This document shows positions 1 through 5,214 of a stretch of 5,214 nucleotides of DNA, in pieces. Within the stretch, counting starts at the first letter, position 1; each line of letters starts with the position of its first letter. The stretch covers positions 1 to 5,214 of the forward strand of contig JANMZR010000282.1 in the NCBI GenBank assembly GCA_031383555.1, read 5' to 3'. The notes beneath the pieces were generated by a model. That model was given only the letters and a program-made list of their open reading frames with translations, was not told the origin of the DNA and did not search any database. The stretch is from JANMZR01 sp031383555. GTDB lineage: Bacteria > Bacteroidota > Bacteroidia > Cytophagales > Spirosomataceae. The position numbers were made by a program, and so were the translations under genes.

Positions 1-15
1 TTAAAACTTAAAAAC

Positions 16-44
16 AAAAAATGAGCGGATTCCGCTCATTTTTT
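16..44. terminator. Bidirectional rho-independent terminator hairpin
   Basis: The arms at 16-28 and 32-44 are perfectly complementary (13 bp) around a three-base ATT loop. The core is ATGAGCGG/CCGCTCAT. The left arm begins with a run of A and the right arm ends with a run of T, so the hairpin has a U-tract in either direction. It most likely ends a gene lying left of the window and insulates the lipoprotein gene from it. No gene in the window reads into it. Confidence 0.85.
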
Positions 45-71
45 GAAGATTTAGTTAAGGGATAGTTATAA

Positions 72-89
72 AAATTAAAATTTTAATTT
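72..89. repeat. 18-bp perfect palindrome
   Basis: Two 9-base half sites, AAATTAAAA and TTTTAATTT, abut with no spacer and are exact reverse complements. Symmetry breaks at the next base on each side. It could be a dimeric regulator site or a bent A-tract, but low-complexity sequence makes chance likely. Confidence 0.35.
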
Positions 90-109
90 GATATTTTTAT
101 TTGCCTAGT

Positions 110-131
110 ATTATTTGAAAATTATTTGACA
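110..131 (+). repeat. Two tandem 11-bp units with ATTATTTGA core
   Basis: Bases 110-120 and 121-131 are head-to-tail 11-bp units matching at 10 of 11 positions. Each begins ATTATTTGA. A further TTATTTG lies at 97-103. The 11-bp period is close to one helical turn, so the units would face the same side of the DNA, just upstream of the first candidate -7 element. A regulator site is possible, but this is inference. Confidence 0.35.
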
Positions 132-142
132 AATAAAAACAT

Positions 143-150
143 TAATTTTG
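143..150 (+). promoter_or_regulatory. Candidate Bacteroidota -7 element TAATTTTG
   Basis: The octamer fits the TAnnTTTG -7 consensus used by the Bacteroidota primary sigma factor. The nearest upstream TTG boxes (126-128 and 115-117) are 14 and 25 bases away, outside the usual spacing of roughly 17-23, so the -33 partner is poor. It overlaps the left arm of the inverted repeat at 145-180. It would give the lipoprotein gene a leader of about 210 bases. Confidence 0.3.
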
Positions 151-180
151 TGAAATTCATTTTTAGAATTTTCACAAAAT
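145..180. repeat. Imperfect inverted repeat (14-bp stem, one bulge)
   Basis: The left arm 145-158 (core TTTTGTGAAATTC) pairs with the right arm 166-180 (core GAATTTTCACAAAA), with a single-base bulge in the right arm. The loop at 159-165 is seven bases. The left arm also contains TGAAATTCA (151-159), the exact reverse complement of TGAATTTCA at 182-190, so two alternative pairings exist. It could be an operator overlapping the candidate promoter, or an RNA hairpin at the start of the transcript. Confidence 0.5.
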
Positions 181-195
181 CTGAATTTCAAATTT

Positions 196-203
196 TATGT
201 TTG
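196..203 (+). promoter_or_regulatory. Candidate Bacteroidota -7 element TATGTTTG
   Basis: This is an exact match to TAnnTTTG on the coding strand, 165 bases before the lipoprotein ATG. No clear TTG or TTTG sits at the expected -33 position, so only half of the promoter signature is present. Confidence 0.3.
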
Positions 204-266
204 TAAAAATAATAAAAATGTTATAATAATTCAAAATTAACTTAAAATTATTCTAAAAATTATGAA

Positions 267-350
267 ATGACCACAATAAAGCCTTTGAAAAATACCAAAG
301 ATGGCCTTTGGACTTTTTTAAGAAGGTTGGGTATTTCTACAGACAATTAA
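267..350 (+). other. 27-codon open frame in the leader, uncertain
   Basis: An ATG at 267 opens a frame of 27 codons ending in TAA at 348-350. The peptide begins MTTIKPLKNTKDG and contains LWTFLRRLG. I do not recognise it as any family. Base composition becomes less AT-rich exactly here, which is compatible with translation. It ends 17 bases before the lipoprotein ATG and spans two alternative hairpins, so a leader peptide is possible. It also contains T TTT TTA (314-320) in the right phase for a -1 slip into the lipoprotein frame. No ribosome-binding evidence was seen, and it may be chance. Confidence 0.2.
295..319 (+). terminator. Attenuator-like hairpin with T-tract
   Basis: CCAAAG (295-300) and CTTTGG (306-311) form a 6-bp stem around a five-base ATGGC loop. 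Two bases later comes a run of six T's (314-319), giving the form of a weak intrinsic terminator just before the lipoprotein gene. The same CCAAAG arm can instead pair through CAAAG (296-300) with CTTTG at 283-287, which would abolish the terminator. The stem is short, so partial termination at most is expected. Confidence 0.35.
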
Positions 351-367
351 AAAACAATCATACACGC

Positions 368-1399
368 ATGAAATATTTATTTTTTTTGATTTTAATAGCC
401 ACTCAAATTTCTTGCAAAAGAGGGCCAGTTGTATTAAAATCGCATTTCGATAAAAATAATATTCCGCCTGAAGTTGATTATTCAAAAACAGAATCATGGG
501 CAGCTTTACCTGACAAAATAGATATGGCGGATAGTTTGCCGTTAATACCTAATATTTCAGATCAACAAAAAGAGGCAAAGGTTGATGTTTTTTTTATTCA
601 CCCAACTATTTATACCTATGAACCAACTAATAACTATACTTGGAATGGCGACGTAAATGATACCTTTTTAAATAATAAAACTGATAACTCAACAATATTA
701 AATCAGGCCACACCCTTCAACGGAACGTGTAGGGTATTTGCCCCTAGGTATAGGCAGGCGCACTATTATTCATTTGTAACTACCGAGAAATCAGACTCAG
801 AACAAGCGCTGAATTTGGCGTATTCTGATGTGAAAAAAGCATTTGAATATTATTTGAACAATGATAACAAAGGAAAACCAATAGTTATAGCTTCGCATAG
901 CCAAGGAACTGTACATGCTAAAAGGCTTTTGAAGGAATTTTTTGACGGTAAAGAGTTACAAAAAAAATTAGTAATGGCTTATATTATTGGTGTTGCTGTT
1001 CAACCCAATTCTTTTGAACATATAAAGCCAAGCCAAAAACCGACAGATATTGGCTGTTATGCAGCTTGGAACACCTATTCAAAAGGTTACTATCCCAAAT
1101 GGTACAATGTTTCACTCGTAAATTCCGTTTGCACAAATCCGTTGACGTGGGCATCAACAGATAGCTATGCACCCAATTCTAAAAACCTTGGAGGCATTGG
1201 ATCTAAGTTTAAATTTTATCCACACATAACTGATGCTCAAAATTATAATGGAATTTTGTGGATAAATAAGCCTAAAGTACCTGGTGCTTTTTTTGTAAAA
1301 CAGAAAGTTTGGCATGTAGCTGATATCAACTTTTTTTGGATGAATATTCGTGAAAATGTAGAAACGAGAGTAAATAGTTATTTTGCACAATTCAAATAA
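368..1399 (+). CDS. DUF3089 alpha/beta-hydrolase-like lipoprotein
   Basis: The 343-residue protein is a predicted lipoprotein hydrolase of unknown substrate. It starts with a short hydrophobic signal (YLFFLILIA) and a lipobox-like TQISC with Cys16 as the lipidation site. Gln at -3 is unusual. Residues after Cys16 (KRGP) lack the acidic surface-export signal known in some Bacteroidota, which suggests a periplasm-facing location. DUF3089 hallmarks follow in order: DVFFIHPTIY (73-82), VFAPRYRQ (123-130), IASHSQGT with candidate nucleophile Ser178, VCTNPLTW, and C-terminal WHVADINFFWMNIREN with candidate catalytic His316. The usual elbow GxSxG has Ser in place of the first Gly. The catalytic acid is not assigned. 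An upstream in-frame TTG at 308 would add 20 residues before the signal peptide, so ATG 368 is preferred. There is no Shine-Dalgarno; an A-rich stretch precedes the start. Family assignment is firm, enzymatic role inferred. Confidence 0.9.
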   Translation: MKYLFFLILIATQISCKRGPVVLKSHFDKNNIPPEVDYSKTESWAALPDKIDMADSLPLIPNISDQQKEAKVDVFFIHPTIYTYEPTNNYTWNGDVNDTFLNNKTDNSTILNQATPFNGTCRVFAPRYRQAHYYSFVTTEKSDSEQALNLAYSDVKKAFEYYLNNDNKGKPIVIASHSQGTVHAKRLLKEFFDGKELQKKLVMAYIIGVAVQPNSFEHIKPSQKPTDIGCYAAWNTYSKGYYPKWYNVSLVNSVCTNPLTWASTDSYAPNSKNLGGIGSKFKFYPHITDAQNYNGILWINKPKVPGAFFVKQKVWHVADINFFWMNIRENVETRVNSYFAQFK

Positions 1400-1434
1400 T
1401 TGAACGATTCGAGCAATTTCTCAATTATTTTTTC
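1394..1434 (+). terminator. Weak AT-rich hairpin over the lipoprotein stop codon
   Basis: AAATAATTGA (1394-1403) and TCAATTATTT (1421-1430) are exact reverse complements separated by 17 bases, and the T-run continues to 1432. The left arm includes the TAA stop. It may be an intrinsic terminator for the lipoprotein gene, but the stem has only two G-C type pairs and a long loop, so it is likely leaky. The 52-base gap to manC would still allow read-through. Confidence 0.35.
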
Positions 1435-1451
1435 ACACAATATAATCGACA

Positions 1452-2522
1452 ATGATTCAAAATAATTACCTTATTATAATGGCTGGTGGAGCGGGTACAC
1501 GCTTTTGGCCGATTAGTCGTAACAACAATCCAAAGCAATTTCACGACGTTTTGAATTCTGGAAAAACCTTACTTCAACAAACTGCTGATCGTTTTAAGGG
1601 TATTTGCCCAGAAGAAAATATTTATATAGTTACCAGCCTTGAATACGTTGAAATTGTAAAAAAGCAATTGCCTTATTTATCAGATAATCAAGTACTTGCA
1701 GAACCATTTCGTAGAAATACCGCACCATGCATAGCTTATGCCTGTTATAAAATTGGTGTGTTAAATGTAAATGCAAATATAATAGTTTCGCCCGCCGACC
1801 ATATTATTTTGAAAGAAGTGGAATTTCAAAATCGAATAAATATATGTATAAATTCAGGTGCCAAAACTCCAAATTTATTAACCCTAGGAATTAGTCCTAC
1901 TCGCCCAGATACTGGGTATGGGTATATTAATTTTGAAAAGTCGGAAACGGACGTAAAAAAAGTTAAAAAATTTCTGGAAAAACCATCACTAGAAAAGGCG
2001 CAGAAATTTATTGAAAGTGGTGATTATGTGTGGAATGCGGGAATTTTTATATGGAATTTTATAACATTTAAAGATACTTTTAGCAAATTGATGCCCGAAA
2101 TGGCTAAGAGTTTCCAACAAGGAATGAGTCACTATTTTTCAGAAGGTGAAACGGATTATATCAATGATGTGTATGCCAAATGTGAAAACATTTCAATTGA
2201 TTATGCTTTACTAGAAAAAGCAGATAATGTAAGTGTCGTTTTGGGAGATTTTGGTTGGTCGGATCTGGGTACTTGGAAATCGCTACATGAGGTGGCTGAA
2301 AAAGATGGACAAAATAATGTAATTGATGGTCAAATAATTATTGGCGACACCAAAAATTCAATCATAAAAACGCCAGATAATGTATTGGCGGTAGTGCAAG
2401 GCCTTGATGGATATATTGTGGCTTTTCACGAAAATGTTTTAATGATTTGCAAAAAAGAGGAAGAACAAAATGTGAAATTATTTGTTGAAGAAGCTCGTAA
2501 AATCAATAAAGATTTTATTTGA
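1452..2522 (+). CDS. manC: Mannose-1-phosphate guanylyltransferase (GDP)
   Basis: The 356-residue cytoplasmic enzyme converts mannose-1-phosphate and GTP to GDP-mannose and pyrophosphate, the activated donor for mannose, fucose and related sugars in surface glycans. The nucleotidyltransferase signature GGAGTRFWPISR...PKQF lies at 12-30. Then come EPFRRNTAP (84-92), SPADH (113-117, Asp116 a likely metal ligand), GYGYI (155-159), FLEKP (174-178), WNAGIFIW (194-201), ISIDYALLEK (247-256) and GWSDLGTW (268-275, Asp271 the likely second metal ligand). Length matches the short Bacteroidota form: catalytic domain plus a left-handed helix tail, without the C-terminal mannose-6-phosphate isomerase domain of bifunctional enzymes. 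ATG 1452 is chosen because it leaves the first beta strand (NNYLIIMAGG) intact; the next Met is inside it. No Shine-Dalgarno is seen. It lies 52 bases after the lipoprotein gene and converges with the VCBS gene, overlapping it by 8 bases. Confidence 0.95.
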   Translation: MIQNNYLIIMAGGAGTRFWPISRNNNPKQFHDVLNSGKTLLQQTADRFKGICPEENIYIVTSLEYVEIVKKQLPYLSDNQVLAEPFRRNTAPCIAYACYKIGVLNVNANIIVSPADHIILKEVEFQNRINICINSGAKTPNLLTLGISPTRPDTGYGYINFEKSETDVKKVKKFLEKPSLEKAQKFIESGDYVWNAGIFIWNFITFKDTFSKLMPEMAKSFQQGMSHYFSEGETDYINDVYAKCENISIDYALLEKADNVSVVLGDFGWSDLGTWKSLHEVAEKDGQNNVIDGQIIIGDTKNSIIKTPDNVLAVVQGLDGYIVAFHENVLMICKKEEEQNVKLFVEEARKINKDFI

Positions 2523-2535
2523 TTTTTCTTTTTAC
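2498..2535 (+). terminator. Possible weak terminator at manC 3' end
   Basis: TAAAATC (2498-2504) and GATTTTA (2511-2517) form a 7-bp stem with a six-base loop inside the last codons of manC, followed by a T-rich stretch (2518-2535) on the plus strand. The stem has one G-C pair and is weak. It is the only terminator-like structure I see where the two convergent genes meet. In the minus direction no T-run follows. Confidence 0.2.
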
Positions 2536-5214
2536 TCCTTTATAATTAACTATTTCCACTTTTGAAACATTATCATTTATTGATATATTTCGGCTTCCAC
2601 TTGAGTAAAACGATTGCCCAAAATACAATTCTTCTTTTCTTGTTTGGCCATTTTTGTTGGTAATTATGGCATAAATGTCATTTTTGGAAATGGGCAAGTT
2701 TTTTGATGTGTTTTTTGATTTGAATGCTAAAAGTTTACCTTTATTTTGAGAAGCCATTAATAATTCCTGACCGTCGGCAGCTTGTATTTTCACTAATGCT
2801 TTGGCGTTTATTGGCACATAAAAACCAGATAATGAAGAGTTTATAGCTCCAAATCTACCATTCCCCATGTTTTTTAAAACAAGGCCTGTCATTGCATCAT
2901 AGCGCCCATTTGTCAATTCAGTACCGTAGTCGTTGCCCAAAATTATGGCATCTAAAAGTCCATCATAGTCAATATCTGAAAGCTGCATACCGAAAATAGG
3001 AGAAGTTTGGGCCAAATTAGGCAATTGGCTCATTTTGAATTTACCTGCCCCTAAGTTTTCAATATAGCTGGAAGCCAGATAGTTAGCTTTATATATATCT
3101 GCTCCATTGATTTCTTCTTGCGTAAACATATCTGAGAATTTGGCTTTGGCATAAGTAGTAAAATCAGGATATTTTGCCCGTGTGGTAATCAATTGCTTTA
3201 TCATATCTTCCCGAACATGGAATGGATATTCGTATTTATTACCGTCTTCGCCAGGGAAAAATATGGTTGGAATGGCGTCATAATTACCATCGTTATTGAA
3301 ATCCTTTCCATATATTTTCAATGGTTCTAAATCCGTAGCCCGATTCAGCGAGTTTAACCCTACATTTCCAGCTAAATAATCAGTATCGCCATCGTTGTCA
3401 AAATCACCACCAGCAAGGCTGTTCCACCAACCAAATTGGTTGTCTAATTCCGTTTTTATTATTGAAAACTTCCCTTTTGTATTTTTTAAAAATTTAATTG
3501 GCATCCATTCGCCAGCCAATGCCAAATCAAGTTGTCCATCATTGTCATAATCTGTCCAAAGGGCATCGCATACAAGGCCAATATTTTGTAAATCAGGTGC
3601 TTGTGATTTTGTAACATCACTAAATTTTACAATATTACCTTTTGAATCGTTACGCAAAATATAACTTGAAGTAGCTTTTGGATAGTTTTCAGGTATAAAT
3701 CTGCCCCCAATAAAAAGGTCTAAATCACCATCGTTATCAAAGTCGGCGGCCTTTACGCATGAGCCAGATTTTAGTAAGATGGGTAATGCTGTTTTATTTT
3801 GCACAAAAATCCCGTTTTCATTGATAAAAAGCCGATCCTGATAGTTTGGGGATGTTTTTACAAATTCTGCGCCCCCACTTACAATATATAAGTCAAGGTC
3901 ATTGTCATTGTCAACATCAATTAATAGTGAGCCAGCATCTTCTTCTGTTTTAAGTGTATCTGTGCCAGGCAAAAGGTCTTTTTGTTCAAACTTTCCAGAT
4001 TTTAACTGAATTAAAAACTTCCCTTTTCGGTAGTTTGAGCCCCCAATAAATACATCATCAAGTCCATCGCCATTTACGTCCCCAACAGCTAAGGAGGGGC
4101 CATATTGGCTAAGCTTATGTGGTAATAATTTCTGATAGTTGAAGTCAATAAAATCGAGCTCATTATGTACATAATTGATTCCTAATGAGTCTGTTATGTC
4201 TGTAAATATTTTATTGTCTTTTATTGGCAAAGCAATGGTTGGAATGAAATTCGCATTTTGAGCTTTTACCCAAATTGTTTGGTTTGCTTTTACATTTTTT
4301 AACACTTGTTGTTTGCCATTTTGCCATATTATTTTCACTTCATCAACTATATTTTCTTTTCCCAAACCAAAATGTGCAACTGCTTCAACTGTGCTCAAAT
4401 AACCTCGGAAAGGTGAGTTTTCGTATAACATTTTTGTTTCCCCATTGGGGGTCAGTGGACTGTTTTTTTCGCCATTTTTCATTGAAATTTCCACAATTGC
4501 ACCTAATCCTTGCGTATTTAAAGAATCACCCTTGAACTTGATATTCAAGTAGTTAGTGTCTTTTATTTTCTTATCAACCAACTGATTCTGATACACAAAA
4601 GCGGAGTCGTTTATATTATTTACAATATAATCCATATCGCCATCAAGATCCAAGTCGGCATAAGCTGCACCGTTTGAAAAACTTGGCTGGTCATTTCCCC
4701 AGCTATCTGTAACATTTGAAAAAAGAGGAGCTGAACCTACCGAATTTCCAATGTTTTTAAAGGCATAATTTTTAATTTTTACTTGAGGAATCATGTCTAA
4801 AAGATATTGATTACCCGCTATATTACCCGACTCATTTCTAAAAGTAATAAAATCATGGTCAGTGATATCTTTGGGAAAGCCATTGGTAACTATTATATCA
4901 CGGTAGCCATCATTATCAAAGTCCATCAAAAGAGGGCACCAACTCCAATCTGTTTCAGCTATGCCTGACAAAAGCGAAATTTCACTGAAAATTTGTTGGT
5001 CCGAATTTGGCTTTCGACCTTGATTCAACTGAAAAGTATTGCGCACATATTGATACTGAAAGCCATATTGTTCATTGTTTTGATAGGTCAAATAATTGTT
5101 GGGCATCATCAACATCTTTTTGCGATAATTGTCTTCTGGCAACATATCTAAGGCAAATATATCAGCCAAGCCATCGTTATTCATATCGGCATGGTTGGCG
5201 CCGGCGCTTCGCTG
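2515..5214 (-). CDS. VCBS/FG-GAP repeat protein with ASPIC/UnbV domain (5' end missing)
   Basis: The window holds the C-terminal 899 residues. The frame is still open at the right edge, where QRSAGANHAD precedes the Met at 5184, so that Met is not the true start. Family members in Bacteroidota often reach about 1,100 residues and are secreted or surface-attached; the signal sequence would lie outside. Three calcium-loop motifs (DMNNDG, DFDNDG, DLDLDG) come first. An ASPIC/UnbV domain follows (about 4258-4560), with GYLSTVEAVAHFGLG and a closing WQNGKQQ...VKANQTIWV. Seven more Dx[DN]xDG-type loops lie at 4063-4080, 3901-3918, 3727-3744, 3535-3552, 3388-3405, 3286-3303 and 2959-2976, suggesting a beta-propeller. 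The tail (about 2518-2687) resembles a second, degenerate UnbV-like module. No type IX secretion tail domain was recognised. Function is unknown; related genes in this phylum often accompany SusC/SusD-type systems, but none is visible here. The stop TAA (2515-2517) lies inside the end of manC. Confidence 0.9.
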   Translation of the reverse strand, partial: QRSAGANHADMNNDGLADIFALDMLPEDNYRKKMLMMPNNYLTYQNNEQYGFQYQYVRNTFQLNQGRKPNSDQQIFSEISLLSGIAETDWSWCPLLMDFDNDGYRDIIVTNGFPKDITDHDFITFRNESGNIAGNQYLLDMIPQVKIKNYAFKNIGNSVGSAPLFSNVTDSWGNDQPSFSNGAAYADLDLDGDMDYIVNNINDSAFVYQNQLVDKKIKDTNYLNIKFKGDSLNTQGLGAIVEISMKNGEKNSPLTPNGETKMLYENSPFRGYLSTVEAVAHFGLGKENIVDEVKIIWQNGKQQVLKNVKANQTIWVKAQNANFIPTIALPIKDNKIFTDITDSLGINYVHNELDFIDFNYQKLLPHKLSQYGPSLAVGDVNGDGLDDVFIGGSNYRKGKFLIQLKSGKFEQKDLLPGTDTLKTEEDAGSLLIDVDNDNDLDLYIVSGGAEFVKTSPNYQDRLFINENGIFVQNKTALPILLKSGSCVKAADFDNDGDLDLFIGGRFIPENYPKATSSYILRNDSKGNIVKFSDVTKSQAPDLQNIGLVCDALWTDYDNDGQLDLALAGEWMPIKFLKNTKGKFSIIKTELDNQFGWWNSLAGGDFDNDGDTDYLAGNVGLNSLNRATDLEPLKIYGKDFNNDGNYDAIPTIFFPGEDGNKYEYPFHVREDMIKQLITTRAKYPDFTTYAKAKFSDMFTQEEINGADIYKANYLASSYIENLGAGKFKMSQLPNLAQTSPIFGMQLSDIDYDGLLDAIILGNDYGTELTNGRYDAMTGLVLKNMGNGRFGAINSSLSGFYVPINAKALVKIQAADGQELLMASQNKGKLLAFKSKNTSKNLPISKNDIYAIITNKNGQTRKEELYFGQSFYSSGSRNISINDNVSKVEIVNYKGVKRKIK
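4258..4560 (-). other. ASPIC/UnbV domain within the VCBS protein
   Basis: The segment from YLNIKFKGDS to NQTIWVKAQ matches the ASPIC/UnbV layout: an early GLGAIVEI strand, the GYLSTVEAVAHFGLG core (4360-4404), then VDEVKIIWQNGKQQ. This domain is found beside FG-GAP repeats in CRTAC1-like proteins. It separates the N-terminal group of calcium loops from the C-terminal group. Boundaries are approximate. Confidence 0.8.

Larger units (their letters stand above)
45..266. other. AT-rich intergenic region, no gene seen
   Basis: No plausible coding frame is visible on either strand. The stretch is much more AT-rich than the genes. It holds an 18-bp perfect palindrome (72-89), TTATTTG boxes at 97, 111 and 122, a long imperfect inverted repeat (145-180) and two TAnnTTTG elements (143-150, 196-203). 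It is best read as the promoter and regulatory region of the downstream plus-strand gene. Chance palindromes are common in sequence this rich in A and T. Confidence 0.6.

Noticed and set aside
45..266. CRISPR array, attachment site or insertion-sequence ends in the left intergenic region
   Set aside because: The repeats are short, too few and irregularly spaced, with no target-site duplication or transposase remnant.
308..367. TTG start giving a 20-residue N-terminal extension of the DUF3089 protein
   Set aside because: It would place a charged segment before an otherwise typical lipoprotein signal, and the TTG falls within a hairpin arm. ATG 368 directly begins the signal peptide.
984..1390. 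Two overlapping minus-strand open frames (984-1172 and 1154-1390)
   Set aside because: They lie antisense inside the well-supported DUF3089 gene, encode no recognisable motif and look like shadows of its coding frame.
368..2522. A new defence or biosynthetic system formed by the lipoprotein, manC and VCBS genes
   Set aside because: All three belong to familiar families, the third is convergent, and nothing in the sequence ties them functionally.
4275..4535. Plus-strand 86-codon open frame rich in Leu and Phe
   Set aside because: It is antisense to the conserved ASPIC/UnbV domain. Its hydrophobic look comes from reading the AT-rich complement.
5182..5184. ATG at 5184 as the start of the VCBS protein
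   Set aside because: The frame is open through the window edge, and this Met is inside the calcium loop DMNNDG, so it is internal to a longer gene.

Overview
This AT-rich window most likely comes from the Bacteroidota. The coding sequences are A/T-biased and no Shine-Dalgarno sequences are visible. The intergenic region carries TAnnTTTG (-7 type) promoter-like elements. The gene types also fit: a lipoprotein with a short signal, a short-form ManC, and a very large VCBS/FG-GAP protein with an ASPIC/UnbV domain. I cannot name a genus.

Layout: bases 1-44 hold a strong bidirectional terminator hairpin closing something outside the window. Bases 45-266 contain no gene. They are extremely AT-rich and hold several palindromes, a short tandem repeat and two candidate -7 elements. 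Bases 267-367 are clearly richer in G+C and form a possible structured leader: two mutually exclusive hairpins, one followed by six T's, and a 27-codon open frame. A DUF3089 alpha/beta-hydrolase-like lipoprotein (368-1399, +) follows. After 52 bases comes manC (1452-2522, +), mannose-1-phosphate guanylyltransferase, which makes GDP-mannose. The opposite strand from 2515 to the right edge is one gene, a VCBS-repeat/ASPIC-UnbV protein whose N-terminus lies beyond the window. Its stop codon overlaps the 3' end of manC by 8 bases.

Function: manC supplies GDP-mannose for glycans. The lipoprotein and the VCBS protein are both predicted to act outside the cytoplasm. Nothing here proves that the three work together. 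The two plus-strand genes may be co-transcribed, but an AT-rich hairpin over the stop codon of the first weakens that idea. The convergent VCBS gene is a separate transcription unit.

I see no mobile element, CRISPR array, tRNA or rRNA, and no convincing new multi-gene system. The most unusual part is the non-coding and leader region at 72-350.
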